This document shows, piece by piece, positions 1 through 5,457 of a stretch of DNA of 7,597 nucleotides. Both the position numbers and the translations under genes were made by a program. Position 1 is the stretch's first letter, and the number at the start of each line of letters is the position of its first letter. The notes beneath the pieces were generated by a model. The model did not search any database, was not told where the DNA came from, and saw only the letters and a program-made list of their open reading frames with translations. The stretch is from CBFGWV01 sp965652545. GTDB taxonomy: Bacteria; Pseudomonadota; Gammaproteobacteria; Competibacterales; Competibacteraceae. The stretch covers positions 1 through 7,597 of the forward strand of contig CBFGWV010000239.1 of assembly GCA_965652545.1 (NCBI GenBank), read 5' to 3'.

Positions 1-324
1 ATCGAGCAGGCCGCTGCCATGCAAGGCCTCGAAGGCCGCGCAGACCGACAGCCGGGTCGAGGCGGTATGGTTGCGCAGCACCTTGCGGGCGCGCTGCCAG
101 GCCTCGGGCATGATGGTCGCGTAGCGCGCAAGGCAGTCGGTCCACAAGGTGGCGGGCACTTGCGCGGCGACACCCACGGACAACTCGTCCGCACCGGGGA
201 TATCCAGCGTACCGATGCCGCAGCGCCCCTTGCGCAGGGCGTGGTCGAAGCCGGCCACGTCGGCGGCCACGCTGTTGACGATGCCCATGCCGGTGATGAC
301 TGCCGGTGCGGCGGGCTCAGGCAT
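1..324 (-). CDS. Discrete ketosynthase, N-terminal part only (PksF/PedM-like beta-branch decarboxylase candidate)
   Basis: This reading frame is open from an ATG at 322-324 to the left edge and gives 108 residues, so the gene is truncated by the window. The N-terminus has the ketosynthase opening AVITGMGIVNSVA (residues 8-20), followed by FDHALRKGRCGIG (26-38), as in beta-ketoacyl synthases. The start overlaps the ACP stop by 8 bp and has no clear Shine-Dalgarno, which suggests translational coupling. Ketosynthases directly behind an LGANS-type ACP in trans-AT clusters are usually decarboxylases that turn malonyl-ACP into acetyl-ACP for beta-branching, with the active-site Cys replaced. That residue lies outside the window, so the decarboxylase role is inferred from context. 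An ordinary condensing ketosynthase remains possible. Confidence 0.85.
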   Translation of the reverse strand, partial: MPEPAAPAVITGMGIVNSVAADVAGFDHALRKGRCGIGTLDIPGADELSVGVAAQVPATLWTDCLARYATIMPEAWQRARKVLRNHTASTRLSVCAAFEALHGSGLLD

Positions 325-565
325 CGGGCAGGTGACGGCAGAAGACATCCACTAACTCGCCCAGGCTCGCGACCCCGTGCAAGGCGGTGCGCGGCAGTTG
401 CAGCCCCAGGGCTTCCATCGACAACACGGCGACCTCGACCCGGTCCACCGAGTTCGCACCCAGGTCGACCAGGCTGGCCTGTGGCGTCACCGCCGCGGGG
501 TCCACATCGATGAGCACCTCGCAAACCTGTTGCTTCACCACCTGAAATACATCGTCTCTGGTCAT
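317..565 (-). CDS. Stand-alone acyl carrier protein, donor type (AcpK-like)
   Basis: The product is an 82-residue carrier protein. The phosphopantetheine site lies in DLGANSVDRVEV (residues 34-45), and Ser39 is the attachment serine. The helix II-III part, with a MEALGLQLPRTALHGV stretch (50-65), fits the small discrete ACPs of trans-AT polyketide clusters such as AcpK of bacillaene, where LGANS followed by DR is typical. In those systems the ACP carries malonate that is decarboxylated to acetate and handed to an HMG-CoA-synthase-like enzyme. The ATG at 563-565 overlaps the enoyl reductase stop (ATGA), and the gene overlaps the following ketosynthase by 8 bp. It should be activated by the PPTase and malonylated by the acyltransferase of the same operon. 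That it is an ACP is very secure; the donor role is inferred from motif and neighbours. Confidence 0.93.
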   Translation of the reverse strand: MTRDDVFQVVKQQVCEVLIDVDPAAVTPQASLVDLGANSVDRVEVAVLSMEALGLQLPRTALHGVASLGELVDVFCRHLPDA

Positions 566-1956
566 GCCGTGCCGATCTCGTCCATGGGTTGTACCGCCGC
601 CGGGGCGGACCATTGCTGCATGCGGGCACCGAGCACGTGGGCCGCGCCTTGCATCAGGCGCTCCGCGATGTCGTCGACATGGCGCCGGCGCCAGTCTTCC
701 AGCGGGGTGCCGTGTACGAAGCGGTTGAACGCCCCCAGCGCCGGCCCGCAATGGACCTGATAGTCCACCCGCTGGTCCGTGCTGCCGGCGCGGGCCAGAC
801 GGGCGGAGTGGATGAAATACCATTTGAACACTTGCGCCATGCGCGCCTTGGGGTCGCGCTCGGCGCGGACCAGCTCGTCCGGCCGTTCGCGCGCCAGGTA
901 GTCGCGGGTTTCCGCGTAGACCGCCTCGAACGTGCGCTTGAAGTATTTGCTTTCGATCTGCTCGCGGGTCTTGGCGTCGATCGCCTCCCAGCCGGGCGAC
1001 TGCTTGTACAACTCGTACAGCTTGTTGGCGCGGGCCGGGAACAATACCCCCTTGCGCAGCACCCGTACCTTGACGCCTTGCTCGAACATGTCGCCGGCCG
1101 GTGCGATGGCCGTGTCCTGCACGTCGATGGTCTGCAGCATGTCCTTGACCGCATCGCTCATGCCGGCTTCCACCGTGCACTGGTTGACCGAGCCGGTCAT
1201 GACGAAGTCCACCCCCAGCATGAACACCGCCGCCAGCGCCTCCGGCGCGCCCAGGCCGCCGGCCGCACCGATGCGCACCGGGATGGCATAGCGCCGACTG
1301 GCGAGGGTCTCGTCGCGCAGGCGGCGGATCGAGGGGACGATCGCCAGGGCCACGCCCTGGTCGGTGTGGCCGCCGGAGTCGGCCTCTACGCAGATATCGT
1401 CGGCCATGGGCAGCTGCGCGGCCAACTCGGCCGCCGCCGGGCTGATCTGGCCGGCGGCGACCAGCTCGCGCAGCATGCGCTCCGGTGGAGGGCTGAGGAA
1501 GGCCAGGGCCACCTCCGGCCGCGACACCTTGGCCAGCACCTTGTTCGGCACCTGTATGCGGCCGTCGTCATCACGGTGCAGATCGTGCAGCCGGTAGCGC
1601 ACCAGGGCAGGGCTCACCTGCGTGTACGCCGCCGCCTCCACGCGGCGAATCCCCTCGCGCAGGTACAGGCTGACCAGCGCCTGCTCCAGGCGGTCGTCCA
1701 AGGGGTCGCACAGCAGATTCATGCCGAAGGCGGCGTTCGCCGACACCTGGGCGCGAATGGCCTGGATATCGGCCGCGATGCGCTCCGGGCGCAGGCCCCC
1801 GGTGCCCAGATAGGCCAGCAGGCGGCTGGCGGCCATGCGGATGACCAGCTCCTTGGAGGCGATGCCCTTGTACATGGCGCCGGCCGCGTAAGCGTAGCGC
1901 ACGCCATGATCGGCCAGAAACGACGCCGCCCCCAGGCGTTCGGCGACGATGGTCAC
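562..1956 (-). CDS. PfaD/PksE-family trans-acting enoyl reductase
   Basis: The product has 464 residues. It belongs to the FMN-dependent PfaD family (nitronate monooxygenase-like TIM barrel), which reduces enoyl thioesters in trans in PUFA synthases and trans-AT polyketide synthases. Visible family blocks are an AGAMYKGIASKELVIRMA segment (25-42), EADSGGHTD (191-199), GAAGGLGAPEA (230-240, glycine-rich flavin phosphate region), a TGSVNQCTVEAG segment (254-265), and DMFEQGVKVRVLRKG with FPARANKLYELY (289-317). The start is the GTG at 1954-1956, which overlaps the preceding acyltransferase stop as GTGA. The frame stays open further upstream, but that stretch codes for the acyltransferase in another frame. 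The protein matches the discrete PedB-like form, or the C-terminal half of PksE, with no fused acyltransferase. Family assignment is secure; its acyl substrate is unknown. Confidence 0.95.
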   Translation of the reverse strand: MTIVAERLGAASFLADHGVRYAYAAGAMYKGIASKELVIRMAASRLLAYLGTGGLRPERIAADIQAIRAQVSANAAFGMNLLCDPLDDRLEQALVSLYLREGIRRVEAAAYTQVSPALVRYRLHDLHRDDDGRIQVPNKVLAKVSRPEVALAFLSPPPERMLRELVAAGQISPAAAELAAQLPMADDICVEADSGGHTDQGVALAIVPSIRRLRDETLASRRYAIPVRIGAAGGLGAPEALAAVFMLGVDFVMTGSVNQCTVEAGMSDAVKDMLQTIDVQDTAIAPAGDMFEQGVKVRVLRKGVLFPARANKLYELYKQSPGWEAIDAKTREQIESKYFKRTFEAVYAETRDYLARERPDELVRAERDPKARMAQVFKWYFIHSARLARAGSTDQRVDYQVHCGPALGAFNRFVHGTPLEDWRRRHVDDIAERLMQGAAHVLGARMQQWSAPAAVQPMDEIGTA

Positions 1957-2930
1957 GGGTAGCCCCAGGCCCGTGACGGCACCGGCGGGCGGAACAGCTC
2001 GCCCTCGAGATTGCGTAAGGTGGTCCCGAAGGGGGTGATGGTCGAGGCGGTGCGCGAGGCCGAGCCTGCCCCCAGGTTGTACTTGACGAAGGTCGCCAGC
2101 GTGCCTGCCGGCCCAAGGTCGATATAGTCCGCGCCGCCGCGTGCCTCGAGCGCGGCGATGGCCTCGGCGAACGGCACCGGCTGGCGCACCACGTCCCAGA
2201 TGCCCGCGGCGGTCAGCAGCGCAGGCCCGCCGCGGCGCACCGACGACAGCACGGCGCATCGCGGCGATGCCATGGCCACGCCGGCCAGGTGCGCCGTGAA
2301 TTGATCCCCCACCGCATCGATCAACGGGCAGTGGAAGGCGAACTCCACCGGCAGGCGGGCGATGTTGACCTGCTCGGCTGCCAGGGTCGATTCCACCCTG
2401 GCGATGGCCGCCGTGTCGCCGCTGACGACAAAGTGACGGTCGAAGTTGTGCGCCGCCAGCCAGGTGTCGCGAAACACCTCCGGGCGGGCCTGCATCAGCG
2501 CCGGCTCGGCCAGCACCGCCAGCATGCCGCCGCGCGCCACCTGCCGCTGGAGCACTTGCGCCAGGGCGATGGACGCGGCGAGCCCGTCCTCCAGCGCCAT
2601 GGCCCCGGCGATCACCGCCGCGCTCACCTCGCCCAGGCTGTAGCCGAGCACCGCATCGGGCGCCAGCCCGCGGGCGCGCAGCGCGCAGGCCATGGCGTAC
2701 TGCACCGCGACGATGGCCGGGCTGGTGTGCAAGGTGTTGTCGAAGGGTGCGAAACGGTCTTCGCGTGGGGCGAACACAATGCGCGTGAGCGACGCCCCGA
2801 TCAGCGGGGCGGCGATGGCATCGCAGCGATCCATGGCCGCGCGGAACGTGGCATCGCTCTCATAGATGTCCTTACCCATGTGAAAGAACTGGGCGCCCTG
2901 GCCGGAGCACAACCACACCACCGGCCTCAT
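1953..2930 (-). CDS. Acyltransferase-like protein, probable proofreading acyl hydrolase (PedC/PksD-like)
   Basis: The 325-residue product has the FabD/AT fold. It shows SGQGAQ (9-14), the nucleophile elbow GYSLGE with Ser98, and FAFHCP with His200 as catalytic base. It differs from the first acyltransferase of this operon at the position that normally carries the Arg binding the malonyl carboxylate. Here the segment reads IALAQVLQRQ, and Gln125 aligns best with that Arg (Arg113 in the neighbour). The C-terminus ends with ITPFGTTLRNLE, an extension I associate with PksD/PedC-type proteins. Those proteins hydrolyse stalled acyl chains from carrier proteins in trans-AT systems rather than loading malonate. 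The ATG overlaps the PPTase stop (ATGA) and has a good GAGGAG ribosome site 8 nt upstream. Another acyl specificity is possible. Confidence 0.88.
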   Translation of the reverse strand: MRPVVWLCSGQGAQFFHMGKDIYESDATFRAAMDRCDAIAAPLIGASLTRIVFAPREDRFAPFDNTLHTSPAIVAVQYAMACALRARGLAPDAVLGYSLGEVSAAVIAGAMALEDGLAASIALAQVLQRQVARGGMLAVLAEPALMQARPEVFRDTWLAAHNFDRHFVVSGDTAAIARVESTLAAEQVNIARLPVEFAFHCPLIDAVGDQFTAHLAGVAMASPRCAVLSSVRRGGPALLTAAGIWDVVRQPVPFAEAIAALEARGGADYIDLGPAGTLATFVKYNLGAGSASRTASTITPFGTTLRNLEGELFRPPVPSRAWGYP

Positions 2931-3700
2931 GCGCAGGGCTCCTCGTCAATCATGGGGCCGTCGGCATGTAGCGTGGTGGTGTGCGGGAACACCAGCGTGA
3001 GCACGTCGCGCGCACCCAACCAGCTCAGGAACCGGTATTGGCCGAAGTTCTGGAACCGTCCGCCGGCCAGGCCGCCATCCAGCACCATGTCCTTGACCGC
3101 CAACAGCTCGAACGGGCAGGTCATGCCGCAGCGCAAGGCCTTGGACAGCGCCTCGCGCGCCGTCCACAACACCGCGGCGGCCAGGGTGGCATCGCCCAGC
3201 AGCGCATTGGCCTCGGCGATCTCCCCGGCCAGACATTGGGTACGCATGACCTCGGCGCGGTGGGCATCCAGGTGCTCCACATCAACGCCCATGGGGTGGA
3301 CCGCCGGAAACGCCAGCGCGCAGAACACGCCGTCGGCATGGGTGATGCTCACCTCCAGCGACGTCGGTCCCTCGACCACCGGTTGCCCGAGAATGCCGGT
3401 GCGGATGTGCAACTGCGACGGTTCAGTGCCGGGGGCGAGGGCGGACAGTGCGCGCTTGGCCGCGTAGCGGCCGAGCAGAAAGCTCTGGCGCCGGCGCAGC
3501 GCGCGCAGGTGCTGCCAGTACGCCAGCTCCTGTGCGTGCAACAGCCCGTCGGCCTGCGCCTCCAGGTGCGCGAAGGCCGTTACCGGCACACCGGCGAACA
3601 TGCCCCGCAGGGCCCCGGACGAGGTCTCAAGACGCAAGCCGGTCAGCCGGCCCTGGAGCGGAGAGCCCGGGGGCGGGGCGGGCATGGCCATGGGCTGCAT
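2927..3700 (-). CDS. Sfp-type 4'-phosphopantetheinyl transferase
   Basis: The 257-residue product transfers phosphopantetheine from CoA to the conserved serine of carrier proteins, making apo-ACP active. Family motifs are present in order: FLLGRYAAKRAL (75-86), the SITHADG block (118-124), GVDVEHLD (138-145, with Asp140 and Glu142 as likely magnesium ligands), and LWTAREALSKALR (178-190, matching the W..KEA..K signature with Trp179, Glu183 and Lys187). The length fits the Sfp/EntD group rather than AcpS. The ATG at 3698-3700 was chosen because it begins 2 nt after the acyltransferase stop; the frame remains open upstream inside that gene. Two further in-frame ATGs follow within six codons, so the exact start is slightly uncertain. 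Its place between two polyketide acyltransferases suggests it serves the carrier proteins of this cluster. Confidence 0.93.
   Translation of the reverse strand: MQPMAMPAPPPGSPLQGRLTGLRLETSSGALRGMFAGVPVTAFAHLEAQADGLLHAQELAYWQHLRALRRRQSFLLGRYAAKRALSALAPGTEPSQLHIRTGILGQPVVEGPTSLEVSITHADGVFCALAFPAVHPMGVDVEHLDAHRAEVMRTQCLAGEIAEANALLGDATLAAAVLWTAREALSKALRCGMTCPFELLAVKDMVLDGGLAGGRFQNFGQYRFLSWLGARDVLTLVFPHTTTLHADGPMIDEEPCA
2939..2944 (-). promoter_or_regulatory. Ribosome binding site of the second acyltransferase-like gene
   Basis: GAGGAG on the minus strand lies 8 nt before the ATG at 2928-2930, inside the end of the PPTase gene. It confirms the start and is the strongest Shine-Dalgarno in this operon. 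Confidence 0.75.
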
Positions 3701-3702
3701 GC

Positions 3703-4554
3703 TCAGCTTGCGGTGCGGATCTGGCGGATCAGCCCGGTCAGCACGTTGCCCGGCCCGACTTCGGTGAACTCCGGCTCCGGCTGCGCCAGCAGGTATTGGA
3801 TGGTCTCCGTCCAACGCACCGGGTGGGTGATCTGGTTGGCGAGGTTGTGGCGCAGCTCGTCGGCTGCGTAGGGGCGGGCGTACACATTGGAGATGACCGG
3901 GATACTCGGCGTGCTGAACGCCACCGTGTCCAGGTAATCGGCGAACGCTTCGCGCGCCTGCTGCATATAGCGTGAGTGGAACGCACCGCTGACCTTCAGC
4001 GCCACCACCATTCGCGCGCCGGCCTCCTGCAACAGCGTGCCGACCTGGTCGACTTCGTCCTTCAGGCCGGAGATCACCGTCTGCGTGGGGGAGTTGAGGT
4101 TGGCGACATCGATACTGCCCCAGCCGCCGTTGTCCAGCACGTCACGGGTGCGCGCGCCGTCCAGACCGATCACCGCGGCCATGCCGCCACCGCTGGCGGC
4201 GCTCATCAGCGCACCGCGCTTGTGCACCAGCTTCAGGCCGGTGATGAAGTCGAACGCCCCGGCGGCGAACAATGCCGCATATTCGCCCAGGCTGTGCCCG
4301 GCCAGGTAATCCGGCGCCGCCTCGCCCTCACGCAGGCGGTTGAGGTAGGTCAGCGCACACACGGTGTACAGCGCCGGCTGGGTGTAGGCGGTGTCGTTGA
4401 GCCGCCCGGCGGGTTCTTCCAGGCACAGCGCGCGAATGGAATAACCCAGAGCCTCGTCGGCCGCGGCAGTCTCGTCGGGGAAAGCGTCGAAGAGGTCCGC
4501 GCCCATGCCGGCTTTCTGTGAGCCCTGGCCCGGAAAAACGTAGATTCGAGTCAT
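3703..4554 (-). CDS. Trans-acting malonyl-CoA:ACP acyltransferase (FabD-like, PksC/PedD-type)
   Basis: The 283-residue product moves malonyl from CoA to carrier proteins. All family hallmarks are present: VFPGQGSQ (6-13), GHSLGE with nucleophile Ser88, the substrate-carboxylate Arg in HKRGALM (Arg113), VSGAFHS with His193 (the F near the His indicates malonyl preference), and EVGPGNVLTGL (265-275). The start is the ATG at 4552-4554, where MTRIYVFPGQGSQ matches FabD N-termini; the frame is open back to 4620, but those residues are not family-like. AGGGA lies about 10 nt upstream, a somewhat long spacing. It is the first gene of the minus-strand operon. It could be a housekeeping FabD by sequence alone, but a PfaD-type reductase, PPTase and a second acyltransferase behind it argue for a trans-AT polyketide role. 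Confidence 0.93.
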   Translation of the reverse strand: MTRIYVFPGQGSQKAGMGADLFDAFPDETAAADEALGYSIRALCLEEPAGRLNDTAYTQPALYTVCALTYLNRLREGEAAPDYLAGHSLGEYAALFAAGAFDFITGLKLVHKRGALMSAASGGGMAAVIGLDGARTRDVLDNGGWGSIDVANLNSPTQTVISGLKDEVDQVGTLLQEAGARMVVALKVSGAFHSRYMQQAREAFADYLDTVAFSTPSIPVISNVYARPYAADELRHNLANQITHPVRWTETIQYLLAQPEPEFTEVGPGNVLTGLIRQIRTAS

Positions 4555-4692
4555 TCTGATGGTGTCCCTGAGTCGCCCCGGCGTAGTGGACCAGTGTGCG
4601 TTCGCCAGCGCAAGGCGCAAGCGGACACAAGCGCGGGCAGGGCGTATGTTGACAGGGTGCCGGCCCTCTGCAAGGCTTTGGCGGTCAAGAAA

Positions 4693-4711
4693 AACCGACT
4701 CCCCATCGGTT
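4693..4711. repeat. Small dyad: AACCGA, 7-nt gap, TCGGTT
   Basis: A perfect 6-bp inverted repeat (4693-4698 with 4706-4711) lies between the divergent genes. On the minus strand the right arm runs into a T-rich stretch (TCGGTTTTTCTT), so it could be a weak intrinsic terminator that blocks antisense reading into the polyketide operon. It could equally be an operator for a regulator. The stem is short and half AT, so both readings are tentative. Confidence 0.4.
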
Positions 4712-4731
4712 GCATCTATCCATCACCCAAA

Positions 4732-4736
4732 TGAGG
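4732..4736 (+). promoter_or_regulatory. Ribosome binding site of the DUF697-type gene
   Basis: TGAGG lies 8 nt before the ATG at 4745. It selects this start over the upstream in-frame ATG at 4559, whose extra residues look non-coding. Confidence 0.65.
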
Positions 4737-4744
4737 CCATACCA

Positions 4745-5281
4745 ATGAAGAAAGAGGAAGTGGGCGCGCCGGACGAGGACGTCAAGACTGGTGAAGAGGA
4801 TGCAACCGTCGAGGCCTCCACCCTGGAGCAGGCCGAGCGCATCGTCCGCAATCACTGGATCGCCTCCGCGGGCGTGGCAGCGGTGCCGCTGCCGCTGCTG
4901 GACACCGTCGCCCTGACCGGCATCCAGCTCAACATGCTGTTCCGCATGAGCAAGGTCTACGATGTGCCGTTCTCGCGGGACAAGGTCAAGAACATCATTG
5001 CCCCGTTGATCGTCGGCGTCATGCCCGCGGCCTTTGCCCGCCCGCTGATGAGCGGCCTGTCGGTCATCCCCTTCGCCGGCCCCCTGCTGGGTGCGTTCTC
5101 CATGCCGGTACTCTCGGGGGCCGTGACCTACGCCCTGGGCAAGGTGTTCATCCAGCACTTCGAGTCCGGCGGCACCTTCCTGACATTCGATCCGGAGAAG
5201 GTGAAGACCTACTTCAACGAGCAAGTGCAAGCCGGCAAAGACCTGGTCAAGCGGCAGACGAGCAAGCCCGCTGCGGCCTGA
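4745..5281 (+). CDS. Small hydrophobic DUF697/YcjF-type membrane protein
   Basis: The 178-residue product has an acidic, charged N-terminus (1-36), then hydrophobic stretches at about 39-66, 84-97 and 102-135, then a polar basic tail. The middle resembles the DUF697 domain of YcjF-like proteins: WIASAGVAAVPLPLLDTVAL followed by IQLNML and a VYDVPFSRDK segment. A C-terminal block FLTFDPEKVKTYF (145-157) recurs in proteins of this type as I remember them. Function is not established. DUF697 domains also occur fused to or beside small GTPases, but no GTPase motif is present here. The gene is monocistronic, with its own ribosome site and terminator, and is transcribed away from the polyketide operon, so it is probably not part of that pathway. 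Its glycine codons are mostly GGC (10 of 13), as in the operon. Confidence 0.8.
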   Translation: MKKEEVGAPDEDVKTGEEDATVEASTLEQAERIVRNHWIASAGVAAVPLPLLDTVALTGIQLNMLFRMSKVYDVPFSRDKVKNIIAPLIVGVMPAAFARPLMSGLSVIPFAGPLLGAFSMPVLSGAVTYALGKVFIQHFESGGTFLTFDPEKVKTYFNEQVQAGKDLVKRQTSKPAAA

Positions 5282-5304
5282 ACCTGAACGTAGCCTTCCG
5301 GCAT

Positions 5305-5331
5305 AAAGGCCCCGCCGTGAGCGGGGCTTTT
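5305..5331 (+). terminator. Intrinsic terminator after the DUF697-type gene
   Basis: GCCCCGC (5309-5315), loop CGTGA, and GCGGGGC (5321-5327) form a 7-bp GC-rich stem followed by TTTT. Flanking AAA and TTT extend the pairing. It begins 24 nt after the stop codon and separates this gene from hyi. Confidence 0.88.
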
Positions 5332-5446
5332 CATTTGGGCATCCGCTATAGCCAGACCGGTCCGATCCTGGCGCTGGCCGACCTGCCGACCGTGGCGTCG
5401 TCCGATTGTGAGGCGGATACCGATACCATGGCTGCACCCGATGCCC

Positions 5447-5451
5447 AGGAG
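5447..5451 (+). promoter_or_regulatory. Ribosome binding site of hyi
   Basis: AGGAG lies 6 nt before the ATG at 5458. It fixes the start against earlier in-frame starts between the terminator and this point. No convincing promoter is visible in 5332-5446. Confidence 0.8.
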
Positions 5452-5457
5452 TCCGTC

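Larger units (their letters stand above)
4555..4744. promoter_or_regulatory. Divergent intergenic region between the polyketide operon and the DUF697-type gene
   Basis: This 190-bp gap must hold the start signals for the minus-strand operon and the plus-strand gene. A consensus -35-like TTGACA is at 4649-4654 on the plus strand, but no good -10 follows at the usual distance. I see no convincing -35/-10 pair on the minus strand. A perfect 6-bp dyad is listed separately. The region is the likely control point and right boundary of the polyketide cluster. Confidence 0.45.

Noticed and set aside
589..1962. Long plus-strand open frame of 457 codons opposite the enoyl reductase
   Set aside because: Its product is rich in Arg, His, Gln and Ala with no family resemblance. 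The opposite strand carries unmistakable PfaD motifs; such long shadows are expected at this GC.
1957..2259. N-terminal extension of the enoyl reductase frame
   Set aside because: The extension codes for the end of the acyltransferase in another frame. Its residues are Arg-rich and not PfaD-like, and the GTG overlapping the stop is the better start.
2289..3467. Long plus-strand open frame of 392 codons opposite the second acyltransferase and PPTase
   Set aside because: It spans two real genes on the other strand, has low-complexity composition, and shows no recognisable domain.
1..4554. PUFA synthase (Pfa) locus because of the PfaD-type reductase
   Set aside because: PUFA loci pair PfaD with large multidomain PfaA-C proteins. 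Here the reductase is followed by a small LGANS-type ACP and a discrete ketosynthase and preceded by two discrete acyltransferases, which fits trans-AT polyketide accessory genes better.
4555..4620. N-terminal extension of the first acyltransferase
   Set aside because: FabD-type proteins start right before the GQGSQ motif, as the ATG at 4554 gives; the extra 22 residues have no family match.
4649..4677. Full sigma-70 promoter built on TTGACA at 4649-4654
   Set aside because: At 16-18 bp spacing the -10 position reads CAAGGC, AAGGCT or AGGCTT, none close to TATAAT, so only the -35-like box is mentioned.
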